DNA of 34,548 nt from an uncultured Ruminococcus sp. (GTDB lineage Bacteria; Bacillota; Clostridia; Oscillospirales; Acutalibacteraceae). The notes under the pieces are model-generated. The model saw only the letters and a list, made by a program, of their open reading frames with translations, had not been told where the DNA came from and searched no databases. Shown in pieces: positions 15,207-22,509 of the stretch. The DNA lies in the NCBI GenBank assembly GCA_905234535.1, contig CAJOII010000015.1:1-34548 (forward strand), read 5' to 3'. The translations under genes were made by a program, and so were the position numbers. Within the stretch, counting starts at the first letter, position 1, and every line of letters begins with the position of its first letter.

Positions 15207-15310
15207 CCGTTTTTTCTGTTATCATTATTACAGTTTTTTCATTTTCTTCTATGGGTGTGCTAATTATCATAACACGGACAGGCGGGTTTTATATTCTCCA
15301 AGGTGATAAA

Positions 15311-15402
15311 AGTATTTAAAAAATTTTTGAAATACCTATTGACAAACTGCCTGAGCGGGATTATAATACACTCGAAGTACTTCAAAATATTTTTAAATAG
15401 GT
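15311..15402 (+). promoter_or_regulatory. sdpR-sdpI promoter flanked by two similar AT-rich operator candidates
   Basis: TTGACA (15339-15344), 17-base spacer, TATAAT (15362-15367). Two 27-base sites, 15311-15337 and 15376-15402, match at 20 of 27 positions (AGTAyTT..AAAA..TTTT.AAATA..T). The first holds the inverted arms GTATTT and AAATAC. One lies just upstream of the -35, the other just downstream of the -10. This suits autoregulation by the ArsR-type SdpR encoded next (inference). Confidence 0.65.
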
Positions 15403-15410
15403 GATACACG

Positions 15411-15668
15411 ATGTCTTTAGCCGTAACCTTCAAGGCGCTCTCCGATCCCATCAGAAGAGAGATCCTCATGCTGATCAAAAAGAACTTTCGGATGTCCGCG
15501 GGAGAGATCGCCGAGGCGCTCAAGGTCTCGCCTCAGTCGTTGTCCTATCATCTGAAGATGCTCAAAGAAAGCGAGCTGCTCATTGAGTCGAGGGAGAAGA
15601 ACTTCATCTACTATGAGCTCAACGCCACCTTGTTTGATGAGCTGATCTTATGGCTCAAACAGTTTTAG
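15411..15668 (+). CDS. sdpR: ArsR-family winged-helix repressor, SdpR-like
   Basis: An 85-residue winged helix-turn-helix protein. It starts with LAVTFKALSDPIRREILMLI, typical of ArsR autorepressors of the SdpR type, has the recognition helix region EIAEALKVSPQSLSYHLKML, and the wing LIESREKNFIYYEL. It has no metal-binding CxC motif, so metal sensing is not expected. In Bacillus subtilis SdpR represses its own operon until SdpI, loaded with the SdpC toxin, sequesters it at the membrane. Here the stop overlaps the ribosome binding site of the SdpI gene, so the pair is translationally linked. AGGTGA precedes the ATG. Confidence 0.9.
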   Translation: MSLAVTFKALSDPIRREILMLIKKNFRMSAGEIAEALKVSPQSLSYHLKMLKESELLIESREKNFIYYELNATLFDELILWLKQF

Positions 15669-15679
15669 GAGGTATCATT

Positions 15680-16354
15680 ATGAAAACAATCAAAAAAGTA
15701 ATGCTGCCGGTCTTGGCGGTCTTACCGCTGATATATTCCGCTTTGGCGGTCTTCTTCTATCTGCCGGATACCGTCGGAGTGCATTTCTCGATCTCGGGAG
15801 AAGCGGATCGTTACGGATCTAAGTATGAGGCGTTCATCTTTCCCGTGATCATTCTTGCGGTCGGGTTGATCTATCTGCTGATCAGAAGAATCATCGGGAG
15901 GTCCTCATCTCAGGAGAACGCGCGGGTGAATGCAAATCTCGATGTGCTCGACAGCGTCAACCTGTGGATGCTCGTGCTCTTTAACATTCTCTGTGTATTC
16001 TTCCTCTATGTGATGAAGTACCCCGACATCATGGCGGGAGAACAGAGCCTGCTCTTTGTGATTCTGTCTGTGGCGGTAGGACTGCTCTTCGTCATCATTG
16101 GCAATCTGATGCCGAAGACCAGAAGAAACTCCTTCATCGGCATGAGGATGAAGTTTACGATGGATAACGATGAACACTGGTATATCGCGAACCGAATCAG
16201 CGGGATCGCCATGGTCATCTCGGGGATTGTGACCGTGATCGCGGGACTGGTCCTGAGAAATTTCAATTTCCTTATCGTTATGGTAATCTCTTTGGTGCTG
16301 CTTTTAACGGTTGCAATTCTCGTTTCTTATGGTAAAATAAAGAAGAGAAAATAA
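15680..16354 (+). CDS. sdpI: SdpI-like immunity/DUF1648 membrane protein
   Basis: A 224-residue polytopic membrane protein with about six hydrophobic segments (roughly 7-27, 51-72, 93-112, 122-141, 171-191, 196-216). The N-terminal DUF1648 region (YLPDTVGVHFSISGEADRYGSK, read in two parts around residue 40) and the SdpI signature GNLMPKTRRNSFIGMR (about 141-156) are clear. SdpI in B. subtilis gives immunity to the killing peptide SDP and signals to SdpR. The start ATG 15680 is set by a perfect AGGAGG six bases upstream; the reading frame extends further but without a start signal. No SdpC-like toxin gene is in the window, so it may act against toxins of neighbours or have another envelope role. 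Confidence 0.87.
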   Translation: MKTIKKVMLPVLAVLPLIYSALAVFFYLPDTVGVHFSISGEADRYGSKYEAFIFPVIILAVGLIYLLIRRIIGRSSSQENARVNANLDVLDSVNLWMLVLFNILCVFFLYVMKYPDIMAGEQSLLFVILSVAVGLLFVIIGNLMPKTRRNSFIGMRMKFTMDNDEHWYIANRISGIAMVISGIVTVIAGLVLRNFNFLIVMVISLVLLLTVAILVSYGKIKKRK

Positions 16355-16376
16355 CTTTACAGACTTCGAGGCAGCC

Positions 16377-17093
16377 ATGAATATCTACAAGATCGCCGAA
16401 ATGAATATTGCCGTCTCCCCGCGATATGACTACACCGAGAGATACCTAAGCGAGTATCTGACCGATGAGTCGGAGTTCGAGCTCGAGGTGGTCGTCACCG
16501 ACGAGATGATTGCCTATGAGCACAAGCTGAACGCAGAGATTCACGGAGACCCGATGGGGGACGCTCTCTGCGAGATCACCGCGATCCTCAGGGTCATCTG
16601 CGACTACATCATCGACCGCGCGGGTTTCTTCTTCCACTGCTCGTGCCTGAAGATCGACGGAAAGGCGGTCGTCTTCACCGCGCCCTCGGGCACCGGCAAG
16701 TCTACCCACGCGCGCTTGTGGCGGGAGCACTTCGGGGATCGTGTCGAGATGATCAACGACGACAAGCCTCTGGTGCGGATGAAGGACGACCGGTTCATTA
16801 TCTACGGCACCCCGTGGAACGGCAAGCACCATATCGGAAGCAACATCTCAGCCCCCATCGGCGCGATCTTCTTCTTACAGCAGGCCGGTGAGAACCGCTG
16901 TGAGAGGATCGACGCGGTGACCGCTCTGACGCTTTTGCTGCAGCAGACGGTGATCCCTTCATCGAAGGGCGCTCTCTCAAAGCTGCTCGATATGCTCTCA
17001 AAGCTGCTCGAGACCACTCCGACCTATCGGCTGTACTGTGATATCTCTTATGAAGCGGCAGAGACTTCTTATGCCGCGTTCAAGGAAACATAA
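16377..17093 (+). CDS. HprK/PEP-carboxykinase-like P-loop protein of unknown function
   Basis: A 238-residue protein whose second half resembles the HPr kinase/PEP carboxykinase fold: Walker A APSGTGKST (102-110), the acidic pair in MINDDKPLV (D128, D129), and GTPWNGKHHIG with a basic/aromatic loop. The N-terminal 80 residues are a separate small domain. Proteins of this type, distinct from true HprK, occur in clostridial genomes and some peptide-modification clusters; the substrate is unknown. It starts 22 bases after sdpI and ends in a terminator, so it is the third gene of the sdpR-sdpI unit. It is too short and divergent to be the carbon-catabolite HprK. Confidence 0.75.
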   Translation: MNIYKIAEMNIAVSPRYDYTERYLSEYLTDESEFELEVVVTDEMIAYEHKLNAEIHGDPMGDALCEITAILRVICDYIIDRAGFFFHCSCLKIDGKAVVFTAPSGTGKSTHARLWREHFGDRVEMINDDKPLVRMKDDRFIIYGTPWNGKHHIGSNISAPIGAIFFLQQAGENRCERIDAVTALTLLLQQTVIPSSKGALSKLLDMLSKLLETTPTYRLYCDISYEAAETSYAAFKET

Positions 17094-17099
17094 CAAACA

Positions 17100-17128
17100 A
17101 AAATCCCCGAGGAACTCGGGGATTTTCT
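17100..17128. terminator. Bidirectional terminator between the HprK-like gene and nrdR
   Basis: AAAATCCCCGAG / GAA / CTCGGGGATTTT, a perfect 12-base-pair stem with built-in A and T runs on both sides, seven bases past the HprK-like stop and downstream of nrdR on the other strand. Confidence 0.9.
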
Positions 17129-17165
17129 GATATCAGTAAGCATTTTGGTTTCTGAGAAAGGAGGA

Positions 17166-17621
17166 TTATTTCTCCTGTAAAAGTTTATTGAGCTCATCCA
17201 TAAAGGTGTTGATATCCTTGAACTGGCGGTAGACAGACGCAAAGCGCACATACGCTACCTCGTCGATGCTCTTGAGCTGTTCCATCGAGAGCTCGCCGAT
17301 CTTCATCGAGGTGACCTCACGGTCTAAGGACGACTGCAGCTGACCCTCGATCGCGTCTACCATCTTCTCGATCTGCTCGATCGATACGGGACGCTTCTCG
17401 CACGCTCTGAGGATACCCGCTGTGAGCTTGTTTCTGTCAAAAACTTCTCTCGACTTATCTCTCTTGACGACGATGATCGGAACCGTCTCGATCACCTCGT
17501 GAGTGGTGAAACGCTTTGAGCACTTCAGACACTCTCTTCTTCTTCTGATTCTCTCGCCCTCGTCAGCGGGACGCGAATCGATAACCTTGCTTTCCTCATA
17601 TCCACAGTACGGACACTTCAT
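17166..17621 (-). CDS. nrdR: Transcriptional repressor NrdR
   Basis: Global repressor of ribonucleotide reductase genes; it senses the (d)ATP state through an ATP cone and binds paired NrdR boxes. The zinc ribbon has C3-x2-C6 (CPYCG) and C31-x2-C34 (CLKC) with the arginine-rich RIRRRRE before the second pair. The ATP cone covers about residues 49-139. At 151 residues it is full length. Its likely local target is the nrdD-nrdG promoter 2 kb away. It has its own promoter and a palindromic element in the leader; I see no NrdR box there, so autoregulation is not supported. Confidence 0.97.
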   Translation of the reverse strand: MKCPYCGYEESKVIDSRPADEGERIRRRRECLKCSKRFTTHEVIETVPIIVVKRDKSREVFDRNKLTAGILRACEKRPVSIEQIEKMVDAIEGQLQSSLDREVTSMKIGELSMEQLKSIDEVAYVRFASVYRQFKDINTFMDELNKLLQEK

Positions 17622-17652
17622 TTGTAAAACACCCCATCAAATACATTTCCGA

Positions 17653-17710
17653 AAATATAAGCAATTATATTTCTCTAATGAAATTATAAACGATGGGGGA
17701 AAATATGCAA
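17653..17710 (-). promoter_or_regulatory. nrdR promoter with a palindrome over the transcription start region
   Basis: On the minus strand TTGCAT (17710-17705), 16-base spacer, TATAAT (17688-17683). Downstream lies a perfect 8-base inverted repeat, AAATATAA / GCAA / TTATATTT (17653-17672), about where the mRNA begins. It could be an operator of an unknown regulator; its AT-richness makes chance occurrence possible. Confidence 0.5.
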
Positions 17711-17772
17711 GTTAATATTTTGTAATCAAAGATTACATAATCGCAATACGGAAAAAATTGCCGCAACATCGC

Positions 17773-17804
17773 AAAAAACTGCCCGAAGTCTCGACCTCGG
17801 ACAG
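17773..17804 (-). terminator. Terminator of the rnhA-nifS-iscU operon
   Basis: On the minus strand CTGTCCGAGG / TCGA / ACTTCGGGCAG-type hairpin (stem 17804-17779) followed by six T (17778-17773), 26 bases past the iscU stop. Confidence 0.85.
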
Positions 17805-17829
17805 CTTTGTCGTCTGCATAAATATTTAT

Positions 17830-18270
17830 TTACAGGTCACAGGCGAGATCCTCGTGGTCGTGGCTCTCGATCTTGCCGACGATGGGCTCGGGATCGATGC
17901 CCTTTCTCGTGTAGTAATCGGACAGAGCCGCCTTGATCGCCTCTTCCGCAAGGACAGAGCAGTGGACCTTGACGGGCGGAAGACCGTCTAACGCCTCCAT
18001 GACCGCTTTGTTCGTCAGCTTCAGGGCTTCGTCGACCGTCTTTCCCTTGATCAGGGTTGTCGCCATCGACGAGGTCGCGATCGCCGCGCCGCAGCCGAAG
18101 GTCTTGAACTTGCAGTCGGTGATAACGCCGCTGTCGTCGACCTTGATGTACATCTTCATAATATCGCCGCAGCGGGAGTTGCCTACCTCTCCGATGCCGT
18201 CGGCGTCTTTGATCTCGCCGACATTGCGGGGGTTCGAGAAATAATCCATTACTTTCTCGGAATATGCCAT
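17830..18270 (-). CDS. iscU: Iron-sulfur cluster scaffold protein IscU/NifU
   Basis: Scaffold on which Fe-S clusters are built from sulfur supplied by the cysteine desulfurase. The three conserved cluster cysteines are C34 (in RCGD, with D36), C60 (FGCGAA) and C104 (VHCSVLAE). The 146 residues correspond to the U-type scaffold domain with a short acidic/histidine tail (ESHDHEDLACDL). It starts one base after the nifS stop codon, so the two are translationally coupled. The protein groups with NifU/IscU-like scaffolds paired with NifS in clostridia rather than SufU; the name is provisional. Confidence 0.93.
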   Translation of the reverse strand: MAYSEKVMDYFSNPRNVGEIKDADGIGEVGNSRCGDIMKMYIKVDDSGVITDCKFKTFGCGAAIATSSMATTLIKGKTVDEALKLTNKAVMEALDGLPPVKVHCSVLAEEAIKAALSDYYTRKGIDPEPIVGKIESHDHEDLACDL

Positions 18271-18271
18271 G

Positions 18272-19459
18272 TTAAGCTCTCCTTTCTTTCTCTTTGATGG
18301 CTTCCCACAGGGGGGACATCGCGCGGAGGTACTTAACGGTCTCGTCTACCTTCTCGGCGATGTAGTCAATATCTTCTTCGGTAATATCGTCGGAGAACGA
18401 CAGTCTCAACGATCCGTGCGCGATCTCGTGCGGCAGACCGATCGCAAGCAGTACATGCGAGGGGTCGAGCGAGCCCGAGGTACAGGCAGAGCCGGAAGAC
18501 GCACAGATGCCGTTCATATCCAGTCTTAACAGCAGCGACTCGCCCTCAATCCCCTCAAAGCACATATTAAGATTGCCGGGCAGGCGCTGTTCTCTGTCGC
18601 CGTTTAAGCGTGAGCGCTCGATCAAAAGCAGCTTGTCGATCAGGCGATCTCTCAGAGCGGAGACACGCTCTCTTCTCTCGTCCATCGTGTCGATCGCGAT
18701 CCTCAGCGCTTCAGCGAAGCCGACGATCCCCGCGACATTCTCGGTGCCCGCGCGCATCCCGCGCTCCTGTGCGCCGCCGTCAATGAGGATCTGCGGGCGG
18801 AAGCCCTTTCTGATATACAGAGCGCCGATGCCCTTAGGGCCGTGGAGCTTGTGAGCGGTCATCGAGAGCATATCGATGTTCTGCTCCTCGACATTGATGG
18901 GGACATTTCCCATCGCCTGCACCGCGTCGGTATGGAAGAGCACCTTGTGCCTGCGGCAGATCTCGCCGATCTCTTTGATCGGCTGAACGGTGCCGATCTC
19001 GTTGTTCGCGTACATCACGGAGACGATCGCGGTATCCTCTCTGATCGCACGCTCGACATCCTCGGGGCGGACGATACCGTTTTCATAGACATCAAGGTAG
19101 GTGATCTCAAAGCCTTCCTTTTTGAGTGCGTGACAGGTGTGCAGCACCGCATGATGCTCAAACTTCGTGGTGATGATGTGGGTTTTGCCCTTCTTCTTTA
19201 AGGCGCGCGCCGCGCCCTTGATCGCCCAGTTGTCGGATTCTGACCCGCCGGAGGTAAAGTAAACTTCCGAGGGGCTCTTCGCGCCGATCAAAGAGGCGAT
19301 ACGCTCTCTTGCGGTCTCGACTGCTTCTTTCGCTTCTCCTCCGATGCGGTAGAGCGAAGAGGGGTTGCCGTAGACCGTGGTCAGATACGGCATCATTTTA
19401 TCAAGCACCTCTTTGTAGAGGGCGGTGGTTGCGGCGTTGTCCGCATAGATATTTCTCAT
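18272..19459 (-). CDS. nifS: Cysteine desulfurase NifS/IscS
   Basis: PLP enzyme that removes sulfur from cysteine as a persulfide for Fe-S cluster assembly. The opening YADNAATT is the family signature. H103 stacks on PLP, the PLP lysine is K204 ([10 protein letters not shown]), and the persulfide cysteine is C326 in [10 protein letters not shown] on the mobile loop, the long-loop form of the NifS/IscS group. Full length at 395 residues. It lies between rnhA (16 bases upstream) and iscU (1 base downstream). With HydG, HydF, NrdD/NrdG and the Fe-S glycosylase in this window, demand for clusters in this organism is plainly high. Confidence 0.95.
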   Translation of the reverse strand: MRNIYADNAATTALYKEVLDKMMPYLTTVYGNPSSLYRIGGEAKEAVETARERIASLIGAKSPSEVYFTSGGSESDNWAIKGAARALKKKGKTHIITTKFEHHAVLHTCHALKKEGFEITYLDVYENGIVRPEDVERAIREDTAIVSVMYANNEIGTVQPIKEIGEICRRHKVLFHTDAVQAMGNVPINVEEQNIDMLSMTAHKLHGPKGIGALYIRKGFRPQILIDGGAQERGMRAGTENVAGIVGFAEALRIAIDTMDERRERVSALRDRLIDKLLLIERSRLNGDREQRLPGNLNMCFEGIEGESLLLRLDMNGICASSGSACTSGSLDPSHVLLAIGLPHEIAHGSLRLSFSDDITEEDIDYIAEKVDETVKYLRAMSPLWEAIKEKERRA

Positions 19460-19475
19460 ATCACTTCTCCTGTAT

Positions 19476-19919
19476 TTATAACTGCGAATAGTGTTTTGAT
19501 CGGGCGACCGCGAGCTGATCGCACCGCTCGTTCTCGGGATGACCCGCGTGTCCCTTCACCCAGTTGGGGTGAACCGTGTGGATCTCGCACAGAGAGAGCA
19601 GCTCGTCCCATAGTTCGGGGTTGAGGGCTTTCTCCTTTTTGTTTCGCATCCAGCCGTTTTCTTTCCATCTTTTTGCCCATCCTTGGGAGAGGGCGTTGAC
19701 GACATACTGCGAGTCGGAGTACAGCTCGACCTCGCAGGGCTCCTTCAAGAGCTTCAAGGCTTCGATCACCGAGATCAGCTCCATGCGGTTGTTGGTGGTG
19801 TTCTTCTCACCGCCGGAGATCTCCTTCTCATGACCGTTATACCGAAGGATCGAGCCCCAGCCGCCGGGGCCGGGATTTCCCGAACATGCGCCGTCGGTAA
19901 AAATCTCCACTATCTTCAC
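19476..19919 (-). CDS. rnhA: Ribonuclease HI
   Basis: Cleaves the RNA strand of RNA-DNA hybrids (R-loops, replication primers). The catalytic acidic set is visible: D in [11 protein letters not shown] in [10 protein letters not shown] in [11 protein letters not shown] and D in NERCDQLA. I place the start at GTG 19919, six bases after AAGGAGAC, giving 147 residues ([10 protein letters not shown]...); the in-frame ATG 33 bases upstream lies before the ribosome binding site. The [10 protein letters not shown] basic handle segment is present as in E. coli RNase HI. It is the first gene of the rnhA-nifS-iscU unit, read from the promoter at 19978-20005. Confidence 0.95.
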   Translation of the reverse strand: MKIVEIFTDGACSGNPGPGGWGSILRYNGHEKEISGGEKNTTNNRMELISVIEALKLLKEPCEVELYSDSQYVVNALSQGWAKRWKENGWMRNKKEKALNPELWDELLSLCEIHTVHPNWVKGHAGHPENERCDQLAVARSKHYSQL

Positions 19920-19977
19920 AATAGAGTCTCCTTTTTCGTAAAATCCTATCAATCCGGTAGGTTATCCGTCGCTGTCC

Positions 19978-20005
19978 ATTATATCACAATCAGCTGAATT
20001 TGCAA
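19978..20005 (-). promoter_or_regulatory. Promoter of the rnhA-nifS-iscU operon
   Basis: On the minus strand TTGCAA (20005-20000), 16-base spacer, TATAAT (19983-19978) with an extended -10 TG at TGATATAAT. It lies about 60 bases before rnhA. Confidence 0.75.
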
Positions 20006-20161
20006 CACTTTTTCATTTATTTTTGAAAAACCATCTGTTCGATAAGGCAAATAGCGGATGATTTGGCAGAATGAAAGAGAAGGGTTGCGGCAATACTGAT
20101 AGAAAAGGGATTTTTTACCAAAAACAATCCGGATAATCCACTCAGTTTGTAGGTTATTTAC

Positions 20162-20190
20162 TTGACCTTGCGGATACTTTCAGGTATAAT
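20162..20190 (+). promoter_or_regulatory. Promoter of rnj
   Basis: TTGACC (20162-20167), 17-base spacer, TATAAT (20185-20190), about 175 bases upstream of the RNase J start. The stretch between the two divergent promoters (20006-20161) is AT-rich and shows nothing I can name. Confidence 0.8.
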
Positions 20191-20195
20191 ATACT

Positions 20196-20365
20196 ATGAA
20201 TAATTGGTGCCATAGGCATTTTTGGGTTGCATTTACAGTCTATCCCGGAACGGCAGAGGGACGGACGACACTCATAAAATATTCAGCGAGAAGACAGCAT
20301 AGCCCGCAGTATACGGCTTTCTCGGTCTTTTCGCTTACCCCACATTGATAACAGGAGGAAATTTT
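20196..20365 (+). promoter_or_regulatory. Long structured 5' leader of rnj
   Basis: About 170 bases separate the predicted transcription start from the rnj start. GCGAGAAGAC (20286-20295) pairs with GTCTTTTCGC (20325-20334), ten base pairs with one G-U, enclosing AGCC/GGCT (20301-20304/20315-20318). The hairpin ends 18 bases before the AGGAGG site (20353-20358). A 50-codon open frame (20196-20348) begins at the predicted +1 and ends five bases before that site; it is probably fortuitous. A role in RNase J autoregulation is possible but unproven. Confidence 0.45.
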
Positions 20366-22186
20366 TTGACAAACGAAAAGAAGAAGACCGGCGGGACAAA
20401 GACCGCCAAAAGTACAGGCAGGAAGAAAGCGCCTGAGAATACAGTAAAGAAGAATTCCGTCACCGCGAGGACATCCCGCGCAAAGAGCGCGCAGAAGACG
20501 GTCTCGGCGAGAAAGAAGAAAACCGTCAAGCCGTCCCTTCGGATCGCGTTCTTAGGCGGTCTCAACGAGATCGGCAAGAACATCACCGTTTTTGAGTGTA
20601 TGGGCGATATGATCGTGCTCGACTGCGGCATGGCGTTTCCCGACGGCGATATGCTCGGCGTCGATATGGTCATCCCGGACTTTACCTATCTTGAGCAGAA
20701 CGCCGACAAGATCAAGGGCGTGGTGATTACCCACGGTCACGAGGATCACATCGGCGGACTGCCGTATCTGCTCTCGAAGATGGATGTGCCGATCTACGGC
20801 ACCCCGCTGACGGTGGGGCTGATCGCGAACAAGCTCAGAGAGCACAGCCATATCAGAGAGGCTCAGCTCATCAGCAAGTTTGCCGGCGAGCACATCCGCT
20901 TAGGATGTTTTGATGTGGAGCTGATCCATGTCAACCACTCGATCCCCGACGCGGTGGGAGTTGCGATCCACTCTCCCGCGGGCACCGTTGTTCACACCGG
21001 CGACTTCAAGATCGACTATACCCCGATGTCCGGCGGGATGATCAACCTCTCGCGCTTCGCGCAGCTGGGCGACGAGGGCGTTCTGGCGCTGCTCGCCGAT
21101 TCGACCAACGCCGAGCGTCAGGGCTATACTCCCACCGAGCAGAAGGTGGCAGACAGCTTTGACAACCTTTTCAGAAGAGCGCGTCACAGCCGCATCATCA
21201 TCGCGACCTTCGCGTCTAATATCTCGCGTATCCAGCAGATCATCAACTGCGCCGAGAAGAACGGCAGAAAGGTCGCCTTCTCCGGCAGATCCATGATCAA
21301 CTATATGAATGTCGCCAAGGAGCTCGGTTATTTAAGGGTCAACGACAGCACGATCATCGATATCGACAGGCTCAAGGACTATCCGCCCGAGAAGATCGTG
21401 CTGGCGACCACCGGCTCTCAGGGAGAGCCGATGTCTGCGCTCTCAAGGATGGCGTATTCCGATCACCGCAAGGTCGAGGTCGGCGCGGGAGACTTTATCA
21501 TCATCTCCGCGAACCCCATCCCCGGCAACGAGCGGACTGTCGGCAATGTCGTCGACGAGCTTTTAAAGCGCGGCTGTGAGGTCGTCTACGAGTCGATGTA
21601 CGAGGTCCATGTCTCGGGTCACGCCTGCTCTGAAGAGCTCAAGCTGATCCACTCCTTAGTGCGTCCCAAGTACTTCATCCCCGTCCACGGCGAGCAGAAG
21701 CATTTAAGAAAGCATATGGACATTGCGTTGTCTCTCGGTATGCAGAAGAAGAACATCTATGTCGGAGACATCGGCAAGGTCGTCGAGCTGAACGATACCG
21801 CGATGAAAGAGGTCGAGACGGTCACCGCCGGCAAGGTATTTGTCGACGGACTCGGCGTCGGCGATGTCGGATCGATCGTCTTAAGAGACAGAAAGCACCT
21901 CGGTCAGGACGGCTTGATCATCATCGTCGCGTCGCTGGATGTCTACGACGGTCATGTGATCTCCGGCCCCGATATCGTTTCGAGAGGCTTTGTCTATGTC
22001 AGAGAGTCGGGAGATCTGATGGATGAGATCCGCGATATGTCCTTAGAGATCCTCGATAACTGCTCCAAGCGCAATATCCACGAGTGGGGCGTCATCAAGA
22101 ACCGCCTCAAGGATGAGGTCGCGCGCCTGATCGTAAAGGAGACAGGCCGCTCCCCGATGATCCTGCCGATATTAATGGAAGTCTAA
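20366..22186 (+). CDS. rnj: Ribonuclease J (metallo-beta-lactamase/beta-CASP)
   Basis: Bifunctional endo- and 5'-to-3' exoribonuclease, central to mRNA decay and rRNA processing in Firmicutes. The core begins near residue 57 (LRIAFLGGLNEIGKN), with the metal motif HGHEDHIGGL, HTGDFKID and ALLADSTNAERQGY of the beta-lactamase part, GRSMINYM and TTGSQGEPMSAL of the beta-CASP part, HVSGHA and PVHGEQKHL, and the C-terminal domain. The first 56 residues are an extra Lys/Arg/Ser/Thr-rich extension, absent from B. subtilis RNase J1, perhaps contacting RNA or ribosomes. The start is TTG 20366, set by AGGAGG (20353-20358) seven bases upstream, giving 606 residues. Confidence 0.95.
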   Translation: MTNEKKKTGGTKTAKSTGRKKAPENTVKKNSVTARTSRAKSAQKTVSARKKKTVKPSLRIAFLGGLNEIGKNITVFECMGDMIVLDCGMAFPDGDMLGVDMVIPDFTYLEQNADKIKGVVITHGHEDHIGGLPYLLSKMDVPIYGTPLTVGLIANKLREHSHIREAQLISKFAGEHIRLGCFDVELIHVNHSIPDAVGVAIHSPAGTVVHTGDFKIDYTPMSGGMINLSRFAQLGDEGVLALLADSTNAERQGYTPTEQKVADSFDNLFRRARHSRIIIATFASNISRIQQIINCAEKNGRKVAFSGRSMINYMNVAKELGYLRVNDSTIIDIDRLKDYPPEKIVLATTGSQGEPMSALSRMAYSDHRKVEVGAGDFIIISANPIPGNERTVGNVVDELLKRGCEVVYESMYEVHVSGHACSEELKLIHSLVRPKYFIPVHGEQKHLRKHMDIALSLGMQKKNIYVGDIGKVVELNDTAMKEVETVTAGKVFVDGLGVGDVGSIVLRDRKHLGQDGLIIIVASLDVYDGHVISGPDIVSRGFVYVRESGDLMDEIRDMSLEILDNCSKRNIHEWGVIKNRLKDEVARLIVKETGRSPMILPILMEV

Positions 22187-22435
22187 AGAAGCGTCCGAGT
22201 CGCGCAGCCCGAGTATAACGACGGGAGAGACGGGACCGCCCAAAGGACACAAGGTGTCCGGCGGATGTTTAGTCGAACAGGAGTTATACGAGGATCAGCG
22301 AAAAGTTGGGTACCCAAAAACGCCCCTGCGTTTTTGGGAGAGGAGGAGCCGCCACACGAGCAGAGAAAGTGGTCATTTTTGACCGCTTTCGGCAAGTACG
22401 GCGAACGACGAAGGCGTGACAAAGAAGCGTCCGAG
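22185..22435. repeat. Hairpin-rich intergenic block bounded by 15-base direct repeats
   Basis: AAAGAAGCGTCCGAG occurs at 22185-22199 and 22421-22435. Between the copies are: GTATAAC/GTTATAC (22213-22219/22283-22289) enclosing CCGCC/GGCGG (22236-22240/22260-22264) and GGACAC/GTGTCC (22245-22250/22254-22259); the palindrome TTGGGTACCCAA (22306-22317); CCCAAAAACGC/GCGTTTTTGGG (22313-22323/22328-22338), a perfect 11-pair stem; and GAAAGTGGTC/GACCGCTTTC (22365-22374/22381-22390). No credible gene lies in this 323-base gap. It could be a dispersed structured repeat, a remnant mobile element, or a leader or small RNA. The left copy overlaps the rnj stop. Confidence 0.6.
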
Positions 22436-22509
22436 CGCCAAAGCCCTAAAAAACAAGCATTAATTACAATAGAAAATAACCTGCCTTACAAAGAGGCACA
22501 ACCGAACAG

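Noticed and set aside
20196-20348. 50-codon leaderless gene in the rnj leader
   Set aside because: No ribosome binding site, unusual composition (W, H, R rich), and a frame this long is not unlikely by chance; mentioned only as part of the leader.
22210-22400. CRISPR array in the repeat-rich rnj-gdpP gap
   Set aside because: Only two copies of a 15-base direct repeat 236 bases apart; no regular spacer-repeat series and no cas genes.
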